64,000 nt of DNA. It comes from Bifidobacterium sp. ESL0790. Its GTDB lineage: Bacteria; Actinomycetota; Actinomycetes; Actinomycetales; Bifidobacteriaceae. The stretch lies in NCBI RefSeq assembly GCF_029395435.1, contig NZ_CP113915.1, positions 806,001 through 870,000 on the forward strand, given 5' to 3'. The translations under genes were made by a program, and so were the position numbers. Below are positions 41,101 through 50,435 of this stretch, piece after piece. Positions within the stretch are counted from its first letter, which is position 1. Each line of letters starts with the position of its first letter. Below the pieces are notes generated by a model. It saw nothing but the letters and a program-made list of their open reading frames with translations, was not told the origin of the DNA and did no database searches.

Positions 41101-43309
41101 CGAGACCGAGAGCCCTTCGCCGTTCGCGCAGAGCCTGCTCTTCGGTTTCGTGGGCTCGGTGATGTACGAGTACGATTCGCCGCAGGCCGAGCGCAAGGCC
41201 TCGCTGCTGGCTATGGACCCCGAGGTGCTGGAGCAGCTGCTGGGCAGTGGCCATATTGCCGATGTGCTCGATGCCGACGTCATCAAGGAGGTCGCGGAGG
41301 AGCTTGGCCATCGAGAGTTCTGGAACGAGCTCGACCCGGATGACGTGGAAGGCAGGCTCACGCGTTTCTCCAAGACGCACGGGCCGTTCACCGCCGACGA
41401 GGCGATGGACGATCTGGGCCTCAGCGCCACGGCGGTGGTTCACGGGCTCGACAATCTGAAGGCGAAGGGCGAGCTGCTTTCGGGCACGTTCGTCAAGGGC
41501 AAGCCGGAGCCGCAATACCTGCATCGCGAGGTGTTCCGCCGCATCCGCTCGCGCTCGCTGGCCAAGGCGCGCAAGGCCGTGAAATCGGTGATGCCGAGCA
41601 TCTATCAATCTTGGCTGTTGCACCATCAGGGTGTCATTTCCAACGGTGATGAGCACAGCGGTTTCGAGGGGGCTGACGGACTTTTGCGCGTCATCGAGCA
41701 GCTCGAAGGTCTGCCGCTGCCCGCCCGGCTTTGGGAGTCGGCGGTGTTCCCGTCGCGTGTGCACGATTACACACCGGCCATGCTCGACGAGCTGCTGGCC
41801 CAAGGCGAGGTGGTCTGGGTTGGTTCCAAGACGGACGAGGGCGAAGGAAACGCTGCGGATGAGAGCGCCAAGCCGGGTGATATCGCTTGGTATCTCGCCG
41901 ATTCTCCGTTGCTGCCGCAGAATTCCGGTTCATTGGTTTTTGATGTAGGTTTCGATAATCATGTCGTTATTGATGATACCCCTGCCGAACAGACGGCGGA
42001 AGAGGCTACTGCACTCGTGAATTCAACGGAGAAAGCAACTTCTGCGGATTTCGAACAGGTGGGTCGTGCGACTGGTGCGACGAAGGAAACAATGGCACAG
42101 GCTTCTCCTACGGCCTCGGAGCATGCCGTCAACACCGCCAAAGAAACCGTGACTGTTGCCGGGAATCCAGCGACGGACATGGAACATCGCATCATGGCGG
42201 CGCTCGCGGTTTCGGGCGCGTCCTACCGCGCCGAGCAACTGGCGGCCCAGTGCCACAACCAGTCACGCGAGGAGGTCGTCAACCCGTTGACCGGCGAGAT
42301 CGCCGTGGCGCCCCTTGACAATTCCGTGTTCGCTCGTGGCCTATGGTCGCTGGTATGGCGGGGCGAGGTCACCAATTCCTCATTCGCTCCCGTACGTGGC
42401 TTAATAGCAGGGGATGCACGCTATGGTCGCTCGTCTGCGTCACGTTCCGTTCCTCGCTATCGCCACGGCAGGGCACGCGTGAGGATGCCGCGTGTGCCGC
42501 AGTCGCTGGCCGGCCTGTGGGCGCTGGTTCCACATGCCATGGTCGAGCATCCGGAGCAGCGTTCGGTGGCGTATGTGGAGACCCTGCTCAATCGCTACGG
42601 CGTCGTCGCCCCGGCGATGGTCGACCACGAGGGCGGCCAGGCCGGATTCGGCCAGCTTTACCCGTTGCTCAAACGGATGGAGGCCAACGGCAACCTCGTG
42701 CGTGGCATGTTCGTGCAAGGGCTTTCGGCCACGCAGTTCGCCACGCGTGATTTCGTCGACGAGTTGCGCCAATGGCGTGTCAGTGATGGTTCCGCCGCGG
42801 TGGCCGTGGATGCCGCCGATCCGGTGAATCTCGCCGGTGTCGCCATTCCTTGGCCGGAGTCGCTCGATGACAGCGAAAACGCTCACGACACATTGTCAGC
42901 AGCCCAGACATCTTCAGGTCCAGTTTCAGCAGCCGAAGCTTCCGGTCATTCATCAAGCATCACACCAAGTCCGTCAAGCATCAAGCCAAAACGGAAGCGC
43001 GCCGCTAAATCGCTGAAACCCACGCGCAGAGCCGGTTCGCTGGTGGTGCTGGTCAACGGCGAGCCCAAACTTTACGCCATGCTTTCAAGCCACCGTCTCA
43101 TCCTCTTCGACGGCACCAATTTCGAATTGGAACAGGCCGCGGGCGAGTTGTCCGCCCGGTTGCGTGACATGCAGCGATCAGGCGAGTTGCGTGGCAGCGT
43201 CTCATTCAAGGAGATCAACGGCAAGCCGCTCACGGCATTGGACTTCGCCTCCCACATCCTGCGCTCAGCCGGTTTCACCTCTACCCCGCAAGGCATGAAA
43301 CTCTACTAA
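38105..43309 (+). CDS. lhr: Lhr-family ATP-dependent helicase
   Basis: The 1734-residue superfamily-2 helicase has Walker A APTGSGKT (about residue 44), DEVH box (about 225), SATV and VGRADHR motifs. The Lhr-core and the long C-terminal Lhr-CTD follow. Lhr proteins are DNA repair 3'-to-5' helicases. Hydrophilic inserts lie at about residues 62-125, 300-390, 1255-1355 and 1590-1650. The region 1345-1445 around the third insert is less conserved. No ribosome site precedes ATG 38105; ATG 38117 is an alternative start that would place the LexA-like box fully upstream. Confidence 0.93.
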   Translation: MYECMSSFAPATRAWFGHAFGEPTQAQREAWPLIQAGGDVLVVAPTGSGKTLAAFLSAIDGLMKPATATSGNMAVGAGADADVKAIDGNKAADADTKLEVAGGKAWTVEGSASLKHKRSGGAKPLKRSRDGVKVLYISPLKALGVDVERNLRVPLEGIAAECVAEGLEPPDIDVAIRSGDTTAKDRRRIVSHPPDILITTPESLYLLLTSKARRILKTVETVILDEVHAVAGSKRGAHLALSLERLDLLTARKPQRIGLSATVKPLDEAARFLGSEQPVSVVDAGQPPDMDLRIVEPVADMGALGSSGGDDGGFHIGGASGGENRSGKPYGTNSGNQRISGVTPAMRALANSAATHGAMPSRNNQNFESTGDGEVGRQGDYSSPSSSASHSIWPAVERSILDEILAHHTTLVFVNSRGLAERLTARLNDLYAETELGEQIEKRYGDGQHYDSVVGSSTALVGSHPKAETIAMAHHGSVSKERRKVIENDLKHGRLRCVVATSSLELGIDMGSVDMVIQVAPPLSVSSGLQRVGRADHRVGGVSHALFYPLTRQELIGTSAVVESMRDGAIEPLRVLRNPLDILAQQTVAAAAMDDLRVDEWYGVVRRSAPFRDLDRGMFDSVVGMLTGAYNSEEFSAFRPPLQLNAEEGIISARPGAQRLAVTSGGTIPDRGTYTVVLPEADAGSGRKRVGELDEEMVYESRVGDVITLGTSTWQIQEITQDRVVVTPAPGRTARLPFWHGEGPGRDAGFGAILGSFVREVSDGLVAASDALVTNEDNGYQGPSFDDVTTKRLQADGLDDNGRANLARLLAEQRAATGVVPDDTTLVVERCQDEEGDWRVMLHSPYGRRVHEPWALAITGRLKRKYGFDGQTYATDDGIVVRLPEQERRIDVGSLFRFDLDELLRDIEEEVGDSVLFASRFRECAARSLFMPRMRPGKRVPLWQQRLRASELLAAAKTKPNFPLVLETARECLQDVYDLPALRRLMTAMDEGRVALRDVETESPSPFAQSLLFGFVGSVMYEYDSPQAERKASLLAMDPEVLEQLLGSGHIADVLDADVIKEVAEELGHREFWNELDPDDVEGRLTRFSKTHGPFTADEAMDDLGLSATAVVHGLDNLKAKGELLSGTFVKGKPEPQYLHREVFRRIRSRSLAKARKAVKSVMPSIYQSWLLHHQGVISNGDEHSGFEGADGLLRVIEQLEGLPLPARLWESAVFPSRVHDYTPAMLDELLAQGEVVWVGSKTDEGEGNAADESAKPGDIAWYLADSPLLPQNSGSLVFDVGFDNHVVIDDTPAEQTAEEATALVNSTEKATSADFEQVGRATGATKETMAQASPTASEHAVNTAKETVTVAGNPATDMEHRIMAALAVSGASYRAEQLAAQCHNQSREEVVNPLTGEIAVAPLDNSVFARGLWSLVWRGEVTNSSFAPVRGLIAGDARYGRSSASRSVPRYRHGRARVRMPRVPQSLAGLWALVPHAMVEHPEQRSVAYVETLLNRYGVVAPAMVDHEGGQAGFGQLYPLLKRMEANGNLVRGMFVQGLSATQFATRDFVDELRQWRVSDGSAAVAVDAADPVNLAGVAIPWPESLDDSENAHDTLSAAQTSSGPVSAAEASGHSSSITPSPSSIKPKRKRAAKSLKPTRRAGSLVVLVNGEPKLYAMLSSHRLILFDGTNFELEQAAGELSARLRDMQRSGELRGSVSFKEINGKPLTALDFASHILRSAGFTSTPQGMKLY

Positions 43310-43340
43310 TCGGGTTATAGGCCAAAAAGCGTTGTTTAAG

Positions 43341-43584
43341 GATCGTTTTTGGGCATGTACTATTCGGAATGCCGAAAATCGTTCATTTGGCAACTGTAAG
43401 TGATTGTTTTTCGGCATGGACTGAAGAATATGCCGAAAACCGTTCATGTAGACGTTCTTAACAACTGTTTTTCGGCATGAACGATTCGGAATGCCGGAAA
43501 CCATTTGTTACGAGGATCTTGGTGATTGTGTTCCGGCACGAGTTGGCCGGAATGCTGCAATCTGTCGGAATCATCTACAAGTTC
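43341..43584. repeat. Four tandem 61-bp units each with an inverted repeat
   Basis: Units start at 43341, 43402, 43463 and 43524, an exact 61-bp period. Each opens with a conserved palindromic part (TTTTTCGGCAT ... ATGCCGAAAA, best in units 2 and 3) of about 40 bp, followed by a less conserved 20 bp. Unit 4 is the most decayed. Each unit can form a stem-loop. Confidence 0.88.
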
Positions 43585-43730
43585 CTAAACCCCTGCGGAA
43601 GAACAAGGAAGAATAACGAGGCGAAACATCTACTTCCAGCAATCAGAATTCAAGTCATGAACGGCGCTTTCGGCTTATGACCGGGAAATATCATTGGGCA
43701 TGACTGGTCGAAACAGCGCTGACGCGAAAG

Positions 43731-43766
43731 CGGGGAACGCCTGGCCCGAAAGCCTTGCGTTCCCCG
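43731..43766. terminator. Bidirectional terminator between lhr and parC
   Basis: A perfect 10-bp stem CGGGGAACGC (43731-43740) / GCGTTCCCCG (43757-43766) has a 16-base loop. It serves parC on the minus strand. Confidence 0.7.
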
Positions 43767-43810
43767 ATTATCTGACTTGTCTTAGCTCAGCTCAGACTTG
43801 AAGCTTTGCC

Positions 43811-46549
43811 TTAGGCGGCGAACTCGATGTGGGCGGAGAGCTCCACGCCGGAGCCATCGCGCCGCATGTCGGGCTTCGGCAGCTCGACGGGCGAGCCGGC
43901 CGAAGTGCTGGCGTGCAGCGGATAGGTGCCCACGCAGGCGAAGGTCAGCGTGTTCTGCCCTTTGAGGAAGCGTTGTGAGCGCACGCCACGCGTGCCACGA
44001 CCCTTGGTGGGGTACATCTCCAGCGGCGTCATCTTGGCCGCGCCGGTCTCGGTACCGGGCAGCGCCGTGTCGTCGCCCGCGACGGTGAGGATGACGGCCC
44101 CGGTGGCCGAGAACATGCCGTTCTCGCCCTCGTCATAGGTCCAGGCGATCTTGCCGGCGGGCACCACGTTGAACGTGGCCACATGTTGCCCTTCGGCGAG
44201 TTTGATGCCGTTCATGCCGGCGGCCGAGCGCCCCTGCGGACGCACCGCGTTGGCCTCGAAGGTCAGCAGCGAGGCGTCGGTGGAGATGAAGACGATGCGG
44301 TCCTCGTCTGCGGCGGGCGCGGCGAACACCACGGCGTCGCCGTCCTTCAGGTCGATGACCGTCCAGGAATCCATGGTGCTCGGCGACTCGCGGTTCCAGC
44401 GTTTCACCATGCCGTGGCGTGTGCCGATGGCCAGCGGAGCCAGGGGAGCGCTCGAAGAGGCGTCGTTTCCGCCGTCCTCACCGTCTCCGCTTTCGCTCGC
44501 GTTCGTCATGGCGATGGCCGCCACCACATGCTCGCCCGGCACCGGGTCGGTGCTCTCGGTCATGCCAAGCAGCTCGTCGGCCCGCACGCCTCCGGTGAGG
44601 TTCAGCGTCGCGGCCACCGGCAGCGAAGGCAGATCAGCCACCTGCGCCAGCACCAGTCGTCCGGCGGAGGTGATGAGCGCGTACTTCGAAAGCGTGGTCG
44701 CTCTGAAGATGGAGACGATCTGGTCGTCGGTTCCACGTTCGTCGCCGGCGGCGCGCGTCTGCCAGACATCCATGGCGCTCGGCGTCATGCGCGCGATGAG
44801 TCCGGTGGCGCTCAACGCGACCGTGCACGGTTCGTCGTCCAAGCGCAGCGCCTTAGCGGCCTCCTCGTTGTTACCGGCCTTCTTGGCCTTCGTCGCCGCG
44901 GCTACGTCAGCCGCCGCGGATGAGATGGTGTTGGCCACGTGGATGGCCGCGATCGCGGAGGAATCGGGGTTGCCGTTGGCCACACCGCCTTCGGCGCCCT
45001 GCGACGCCAGCGAGGTGACGGGAGTAAGCCTGCCGTCCTCGTCCTTGTCGAGCAGCACGGTGCGCCGCGGGTCGCCCCACTTCTCCACCGCCTTGTCCAT
45101 CTCGGCGACCACGACCTCGTCGAGGCGTTCCGTCGATGAGAGAATGGCATTGAGCCCTTCGATGCGCCTCTTCAAATCGTCCTGCTCGGCCTCGAGCTCG
45201 ATGCGGCTCATCTTGGTGAGCCTGCGCAGCCGCAGGTCGAGGATGTACTGCGCCTGGATCTCGTCGAGGTCGAAGACGGCCATCAGGCGGGTCTTGGCGG
45301 CGTCGGCGTTGTCGGAGGTGCGGATGACCTGGATCACCTCGTCGATGTCGACCATCGCCAGCAGCATGCCCTCCACCAGATGCAGCCGCTCCTCGGCCTT
45401 CTTGAGCCGGTATTCGCTGCGCCGGTGGATCACGTTGCGACGGTGCTCCACCCACACCTCGAGCATCTCCTTGAGGCCCATGGTGTGCGGCCGGCCATGC
45501 ACCAGCGCCACGTTGTTCATGGTGAAGTTGTCCTCAAGCGGGGTGTGCTTGAAAAGCTGGGCGAGCACGGCGTTGGGGTCGAAGCCGGTTTTGATCTCGA
45601 TGACGATGCGGGTGCCGTTGTGGCGGTCGGTCAGGTCGATCGCGCCCGAGACGCCCTCGATCTTGTGGTTCTTCACGCCCTCCGAGATGCGCTCCAGCAC
45701 GCGTTCCGGGCCCACCATGAACGGCAGCTCGGTGACCACGATGGCCTTCTTGCGGGCGGTGACGTTCTCGATATGGGTGGCCGAGCGCGTGGTGAGCGTT
45801 CCACGGCCGGTCTCATAGGCCTCGCGGATGCCGTCGCGGCCGATGATGATGCCGCCGCCCGGCCAGTCCGGTCCGGGCACGTAGCGCATGAGCTCCTCGA
45901 GCGTGGCGTCGGGGTGCTTCATCAGGTATTTGGCCGCCGCGATCACCTCGCCGAGGTTGTGGGTGGCCATGTTGGTGGCCATGCCCACCGCGATGCCCGA
46001 GGCACCGTTGACCAACAGGTTCGGGATGGCCGCCGGCAGCACGTCGGGTTCCTTCAACTTGTTGTCGTAGTTGGGGGAGAAGTCGACCGTGTCCTCGTCG
46101 ATGTTCGCGTTCATGCCGAGCGCCGCGGGGGCGAGCCTCGCCTCGGTGTAACGCGAGGCCGCTGGTCCGTCGTCAAGCGAACCGAAGTTGCCGTGCCCGT
46201 CGACCAGTGGCAGGCGCATCGCGAAGGGCTGGGCGAGGCGCACCATGGCCTCGTAGATGGAGGAGTCGCCGTGCGGGTGCAGCTTGCCCATCACCTCGCC
46301 GACGGCGCGGGCGGATTTCATATAGGCCTTGTCGGGGGTGAGGTTCATCTGGCCCATCTGGTAGATGATGCGCCGCTGCACCGGCTTCATGCCGTCCCTC
46401 GCGTCGGGCAACGCCCTGGCGTAGATCACCGAATACGCGTATTCGAGGAATGACTTGCTCATCTCCTCGTCGAGCGGCGTCTCGACGATGTTCTCCTTGA
46501 CCGTGTGCGGGTCATAGGCCGGTTTGGTCGGTTTGCGACGTTGAGCCAT
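43811..46549 (-). CDS. parC: Type IIA topoisomerase subunit A (ParC)
   Basis: The 912-residue protein is the DNA cleavage subunit of topoisomerase IV. The catalytic tyrosine is Tyr134 in [10 protein letters not shown]. The quinolone region reads [10 protein letters not shown] (residues 91-100) with Ser96 and Glu100 in the two usual resistance positions, both wild-type-like. The C-terminal beta-pinwheel lacks a clear GyrA box, supporting ParC. The start at 46549 ([10 protein letters not shown]) is preceded by AAGGGAG; the frame extends 10 codons further without need. A variable Ala/Ser-rich segment lies at about residues 545-590. Confidence 0.93.
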   Translation of the reverse strand: MAQRRKPTKPAYDPHTVKENIVETPLDEEMSKSFLEYAYSVIYARALPDARDGMKPVQRRIIYQMGQMNLTPDKAYMKSARAVGEVMGKLHPHGDSSIYEAMVRLAQPFAMRLPLVDGHGNFGSLDDGPAASRYTEARLAPAALGMNANIDEDTVDFSPNYDNKLKEPDVLPAAIPNLLVNGASGIAVGMATNMATHNLGEVIAAAKYLMKHPDATLEELMRYVPGPDWPGGGIIIGRDGIREAYETGRGTLTTRSATHIENVTARKKAIVVTELPFMVGPERVLERISEGVKNHKIEGVSGAIDLTDRHNGTRIVIEIKTGFDPNAVLAQLFKHTPLEDNFTMNNVALVHGRPHTMGLKEMLEVWVEHRRNVIHRRSEYRLKKAEERLHLVEGMLLAMVDIDEVIQVIRTSDNADAAKTRLMAVFDLDEIQAQYILDLRLRRLTKMSRIELEAEQDDLKRRIEGLNAILSSTERLDEVVVAEMDKAVEKWGDPRRTVLLDKDEDGRLTPVTSLASQGAEGGVANGNPDSSAIAAIHVANTISSAAADVAAATKAKKAGNNEEAAKALRLDDEPCTVALSATGLIARMTPSAMDVWQTRAAGDERGTDDQIVSIFRATTLSKYALITSAGRLVLAQVADLPSLPVAATLNLTGGVRADELLGMTESTDPVPGEHVVAAIAMTNASESGDGEDGGNDASSSAPLAPLAIGTRHGMVKRWNRESPSTMDSWTVIDLKDGDAVVFAAPAADEDRIVFISTDASLLTFEANAVRPQGRSAAGMNGIKLAEGQHVATFNVVPAGKIAWTYDEGENGMFSATGAVILTVAGDDTALPGTETGAAKMTPLEMYPTKGRGTRGVRSQRFLKGQNTLTFACVGTYPLHASTSAGSPVELPKPDMRRDGSGVELSAHIEFAA

Positions 46550-46801
46550 GCTGCTGCGAACTCCCTTGCTAAAAGACAATCCGTTTCAGTGTAATGGTTG
46601 GTCTCGTCGGTGTGGCGCTTGGCGGCGTGAGCTGGAAAGTGGCCGTGGCGCGGAGGTGGGTTGGTAGGTAATTCATGGCTATTCACGTTCATGAAAAACC
46701 TTGGTTTCGGCGTTTAAAATAATCCATTTGATGGATATACGTATTCGGGGAATTTCCGGGATATCCACGTGTTTCTCGCCTCGCGGTGATTGAATGAGCG
46801 T

Positions 46802-48097
46802 ATGAGTGTCGAAGTGCCTGATGAGACGGAATTGCTGGGAATGACGGTCCCCGCGACCTATGGCGATCACGTGGGAATGAAAGCCAAGCCGGTGGATTCG
46901 GTGGCTTCCGACGGCGAAGACGAGGCACATCAACCTCTTGCTGGACAGCAATCACAACGTGGCGGAGCGCTGCACCTTTCGTCGATACTGCCGGCGTTGA
47001 GCGCTTCGATTGGCTCACCCGTTGCCACGAGGGTCCACCGTGAGCCGGAGGCGTTGCGCCAGGCCTTGGGATTCCCGCAGGCACGCTCGGCCATCGTCGT
47101 CCTGGTGGACGGCATGGGCTACTGGAACCTCAACCTGCGCCGCGGCCACTCGCCGTATCTCCGCTCGCTGATGGGCCACGAGGAGAACCAGCGCCCCATC
47201 GCCACCTGCGCCCCCAGCACCACGGTCGCCGCGATGGCCACGTTCGGCACCGGCACCTGCCCCGGCATGACCGGCATGGCAGGCTACACCGAGCGCAATC
47301 CGCAGACCGGCGCGCTTTCCCAACTCATCCAGTTCCGCGACGCGCTCGAGCCGCTTGACCTGCAGCGCGAGCCCACGGTGTTCGAAGCGTTGGCCGAGCG
47401 GGGCGTGCGCGTCACCAGCTCCGGTCTGCCGAAATTCGCGTTCTCGCCCCTGACCCAGGCCGCACTGCGCGGCACGCACTACATCAGCGGTGGCTCGCCC
47501 CGCCAGCGCGTGCTCAACGCCTGCAAGGCCGCCGAGGAACCGGGCCTGACTTATCTTTACATCCGCGACGCCGACAAGACCGGCCACAACTACGGCTGGC
47601 ATTCCGAGCGCTGGGTGGCGGCCTTCGAATCCATCGACGCGCAGCTGGCCCTGCTGCGCCGTTTCGCCCCGAAAGGCACCTTGATCGTCATCACCGCCGA
47701 CCACGGCATGATCCAGACCGACCCCGAGCAGCGCATCGATATCGCCGAACATGCGGAACTGAGCCAAGGCGTTGCGTTGGTGGGCGGTGAGCCACGATCG
47801 GTGATGCTCTATGCCGAGCCTGACGAGGACCCGCAGGCCATCGCCGAGCGCTGGCGCGATTTCCTGGGGGAGTGGGCGCAGGTCCGCACGCGGGACGAGG
47901 CGGAAGAATTGGGCATGTTCGGGCCCGTCGACGCCCGTGTCGAGCCGATGCTGGGCGAAGTGCTGGTCTCGGCCGCGCAGAGCGTCACCATCGTCGATAC
48001 CCGCACGCAAAGCGATCCTGCCACGCGCTTGCCCAGCGTTCACGGTTCGTTGACACACATGGAATCCGACATTCCTTGTCTTATCGATATGGCGTGA
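46802..48097 (+). CDS. Alkaline-phosphatase-superfamily phosphodiesterase
   Basis: The 431-residue protein belongs to the nucleotide pyrophosphatase/phosphodiesterase group. Metal and catalytic residues are visible: VDGMG, the nucleophile Thr in APSTTVAAM, DADKTGHNYG, TADHGM, and a late His in VHGSLTHME. There is no signal peptide, so it appears cytoplasmic. The substrate is unknown (nucleotide or phosphonate ester). ATG 46802 is chosen; an in-frame TTG lies four codons upstream. Divergent from parC. Confidence 0.85.
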   Translation: MSVEVPDETELLGMTVPATYGDHVGMKAKPVDSVASDGEDEAHQPLAGQQSQRGGALHLSSILPALSASIGSPVATRVHREPEALRQALGFPQARSAIVVLVDGMGYWNLNLRRGHSPYLRSLMGHEENQRPIATCAPSTTVAAMATFGTGTCPGMTGMAGYTERNPQTGALSQLIQFRDALEPLDLQREPTVFEALAERGVRVTSSGLPKFAFSPLTQAALRGTHYISGGSPRQRVLNACKAAEEPGLTYLYIRDADKTGHNYGWHSERWVAAFESIDAQLALLRRFAPKGTLIVITADHGMIQTDPEQRIDIAEHAELSQGVALVGGEPRSVMLYAEPDEDPQAIAERWRDFLGEWAQVRTRDEAEELGMFGPVDARVEPMLGEVLVSAAQSVTIVDTRTQSDPATRLPSVHGSLTHMESDIPCLIDMA

Positions 48098-48172
48098 TTT
48101 GGGCGCGACAATCTGATTATCGGATTATCGGCCGTGTTCCAAGTTTTTCCGGATTTTTAGACCCTATTCGCC

Positions 48173-49360
48173 TTATTCGCCGAAGAGAATCTCGTCCCAG
48201 CTCGGCACCGCCGAACGCTTCGACTTGCGGGTGCCGCGGCCCTTGCTCCTGCTCTTGGCCTTGCGGGGCCGTTTCTGACCCTTGGCCTCGGCGTCATCCT
48301 CCGCCTGGTCAGCGTCCGAGTTGCCGTCATCGCCGTCGTTTTGGCCGATGTTGAGTTGCGGCTGCGGTTGCGGCACCAACGGTGTGGAGGCCGCCTGCGA
48401 TTGCGGCATGGCCGTGACCGGGGTCATGGTCTGGGTCTCGACGCGATCCGGCAGCGGCAACGCCGACAAGGCGTCGACCGGCACCGGGTCCTGCGGGCCG
48501 AAGATGCTCGCCTGCGGGTCGGCAAGGGCGGCGGAGGCGCCTGAGGAGCGGGATGGGTTGGGGGAGCGGAACGATTCATCTCGCGACGAATGCCCGGCAT
48601 ACGAGGCCCGCTCCTGCCAAGACGAACTCTCCTGCTCGATACGGCGCGACAGCGGCGCGTCCTGGCCGCTGGTCTCGCGCGAAGCCGTATTCGTGCCGGC
48701 GCCGATGGCCGGTTCGTTCGCCTCGCCCGAACGCGAGTCCGTTGTCTGGGCCGCTCCGGCGCCGCTCTGGGCCGCGCCTACCTCGCCGAAGAGGATTTGC
48801 GCGGCCACGTTCTGGCACTCCACGGTGTTGTCGTGCATGTTCCACGTCCACTCGGCGCGAACACGATTGCGCGCGGTGCGGAATGTGGCGGTGATCCTCC
48901 ACGGCTCGCGGCTTCGGCGTGTCGCGCTCCAGGCGACGGATTCCATGCTGATGCGCGCGGCGGCCAGTGTGCGGGCGATGAGGTCCTGCACCGAATGCAC
49001 CTGGCTCTCCTTTGGCGCCGGCACGCTCAGAAACTGCTCGATGGCATACTGCTTCTCGGTCTGCACCGCCGAGGAAAAACGCCGCACCAACGCCTCGTTG
49101 AGCCCGTATTTCTCAGCCACTTTTTTGGGTTCCACACCCGCGCGGATAAGTCCCTGAATGCTTGAAATTGGTAGGGTTTGCGCCATTCCCGGACTCGTGG
49201 CCAGGCCCGCCTCGCTGCGAATCTGGCGCGCCTCGAGCAGCGCCCTTTCGAGCGCGTCGTCGAGCGTGACCTTGAACCTGATTCCACCGGCGCGAAACAC
49301 CAGATCGCCGTCGCCGTCGACATGGTCGAGTTGCGCCTTCTCATACGAATCCATCGGCAT
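48173..49360 (-). CDS. sepH: Septation protein SepH (DUF3071)
   Basis: SepH stimulates FtsZ assembly in actinobacteria. The conserved N-terminal domain spans about residues 1-215 and includes a helix-turn-helix-like part (IQGLIRAGVEPKKVAEKYGL). The remaining ~180 residues are low-complexity (Ser/Gln/Pro), ending in a Lys/Arg-rich stretch and the conserved tail SVPSWDEILFGE-like ending (seen here as VPSWDEILFGE). The start at 49360 follows GGAAAG; the frame runs further upstream but into divergent promoter DNA. Confidence 0.9.
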   Translation of the reverse strand: MPMDSYEKAQLDHVDGDGDLVFRAGGIRFKVTLDDALERALLEARQIRSEAGLATSPGMAQTLPISSIQGLIRAGVEPKKVAEKYGLNEALVRRFSSAVQTEKQYAIEQFLSVPAPKESQVHSVQDLIARTLAAARISMESVAWSATRRSREPWRITATFRTARNRVRAEWTWNMHDNTVECQNVAAQILFGEVGAAQSGAGAAQTTDSRSGEANEPAIGAGTNTASRETSGQDAPLSRRIEQESSSWQERASYAGHSSRDESFRSPNPSRSSGASAALADPQASIFGPQDPVPVDALSALPLPDRVETQTMTPVTAMPQSQAASTPLVPQPQPQLNIGQNDGDDGNSDADQAEDDAEAKGQKRPRKAKSRSKGRGTRKSKRSAVPSWDEILFGE

Positions 49361-49530
49361 ACGCACCACTTTCCGTCTTACACAACAGTCTATAGAATCC
49401 CAGCTTATTCCATGGTGTTCCTCGTGTCGTACTTTACGAACGCGACAAATCGTGTATCCTGTAGCCCGTAAAAGACGATAAATTCTATTTTTGTCTGTAT
49501 TACCGATTGATAGTCGAAAGGAATTGCCCG

Positions 49531-49830
49531 ATGGCTCAAGATTATGATTCGCCCCGCAGCAAAGACAAGGACGAGGACGAGGAGTCGCTGCAGGCACTGA
49601 GCAAAAGCAGCCGCAACGCCGAGGCCGACATCGACGATGACGAGAACGCCATCGCCGAGGACTACGAGCTGCCCGGCGCCGACCTCAGCAACGAGGACGC
49701 CTCGGTGACCGTCATCCCGATGCAGGGCGACGAGTTCATCTGCGCCGAATGCTTCCTCGTCAAGCACCGCAGCCAGCTCGACCACGTCAACGCCGATGGC
49801 CAGCCGGTCTGCAAGGAGTGCGCCGCCTGA
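49531..49830 (+). CDS. DUF4193 zinc-ribbon protein
   Basis: The 99-residue acidic protein ends in a CxxC...CxxC zinc ribbon (FICAECFLVKHRSQL, later VCKECAA). DUF4193 proteins sit between sepH and dut in many actinobacteria. ATG 49531 follows AAAGGA. Its stop overlaps the start of dut (TGATG). Function is unknown; the acidic, ribbon-ended form would fit an RNA-polymerase or nucleic-acid-associated role. Confidence 0.9.
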   Translation: MAQDYDSPRSKDKDEDEESLQALSKSSRNAEADIDDDENAIAEDYELPGADLSNEDASVTVIPMQGDEFICAECFLVKHRSQLDHVNADGQPVCKECAA

Positions 49831-50312
49831 TGGCCTACGACGAGTCTTACGACGAACCCGAAAACACCGAGGTGCTGGTCAAGGTCGGTCCCGACGGCGA
49901 GGCCCCCGAGTTACGCTACGCCCACGCCGGAGACGCCGGCGCGGACCTGTGCACCACCGTCGAGGTGACGCTCAAGCCCTTCGAGCGCGCGCTGGTGCCC
50001 ACCGGGGTGTCGATCGCGCTGCCCAACGGCTATGTGGGCCTGGTGCATCCACGAAGCGGGTTGGCGGTTAAAAAAGGTGTCACGGTGCTGAACGCCCCCG
50101 GGACCATCGACGCGGGCTATCGCGGCGAGATCAAAGTGCCGCTCATCAACCTCGACCCCGAGCAAAGCGTCATGTTCCACCCGGGCGACCGCATCGCCCA
50201 GCTGGTCATCCAGCGCTACGTCGAGGCCAGGTTCGTGCCGGCCGCCACGCTGCCCGGCTCCGACAGGTCGGAGAACGGATTCGGGTCCACCGGCGTGGGC
50301 CAGCGGCGTTAG
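49830..50312 (+). CDS. dut: Deoxyuridine 5'-triphosphate nucleotidohydrolase
   Basis: The 160-residue trimeric dUTPase makes dUMP and keeps uracil out of DNA. All five motifs are present: AGDAGADL, HPRSGLAVKKGV, NAPGTIDAGYRGE, DRIAQLVIQ, and the C-terminal RSENGFGSTG. The start ATG 49830 shares a base with the upstream stop, so translation is coupled. Confidence 0.97.
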   Translation: MAYDESYDEPENTEVLVKVGPDGEAPELRYAHAGDAGADLCTTVEVTLKPFERALVPTGVSIALPNGYVGLVHPRSGLAVKKGVTVLNAPGTIDAGYRGEIKVPLINLDPEQSVMFHPGDRIAQLVIQRYVEARFVPAATLPGSDRSENGFGSTGVGQRR

Positions 50313-50435
50313 AATCGAAGTGCGCGTGCCACGCTCATGCCACGCCCGTCGCTATGTTCGGCGAAACGCCGACATTCATGCGGCCAAGGGCACCGGTGAG
50401 CGGTTACAATGGGCTTGAACCAAGGAGGGGGCGGG

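Larger units (their letters stand above)
43310..43810. other. Intergenic region lhr-parC with repeat array (501 bp)
   Basis: The two genes are convergent. The region holds four tandem 61-bp units (43341-43584) and a bidirectional terminator (43731-43766). No gene is seen; short frames inside are products of the repeats. Confidence 0.75.

Noticed and set aside
43341..43584. CRISPR array
   Set aside because: The period is regular, but units differ throughout and the supposed repeats are not near-identical. No cas gene is in the window.
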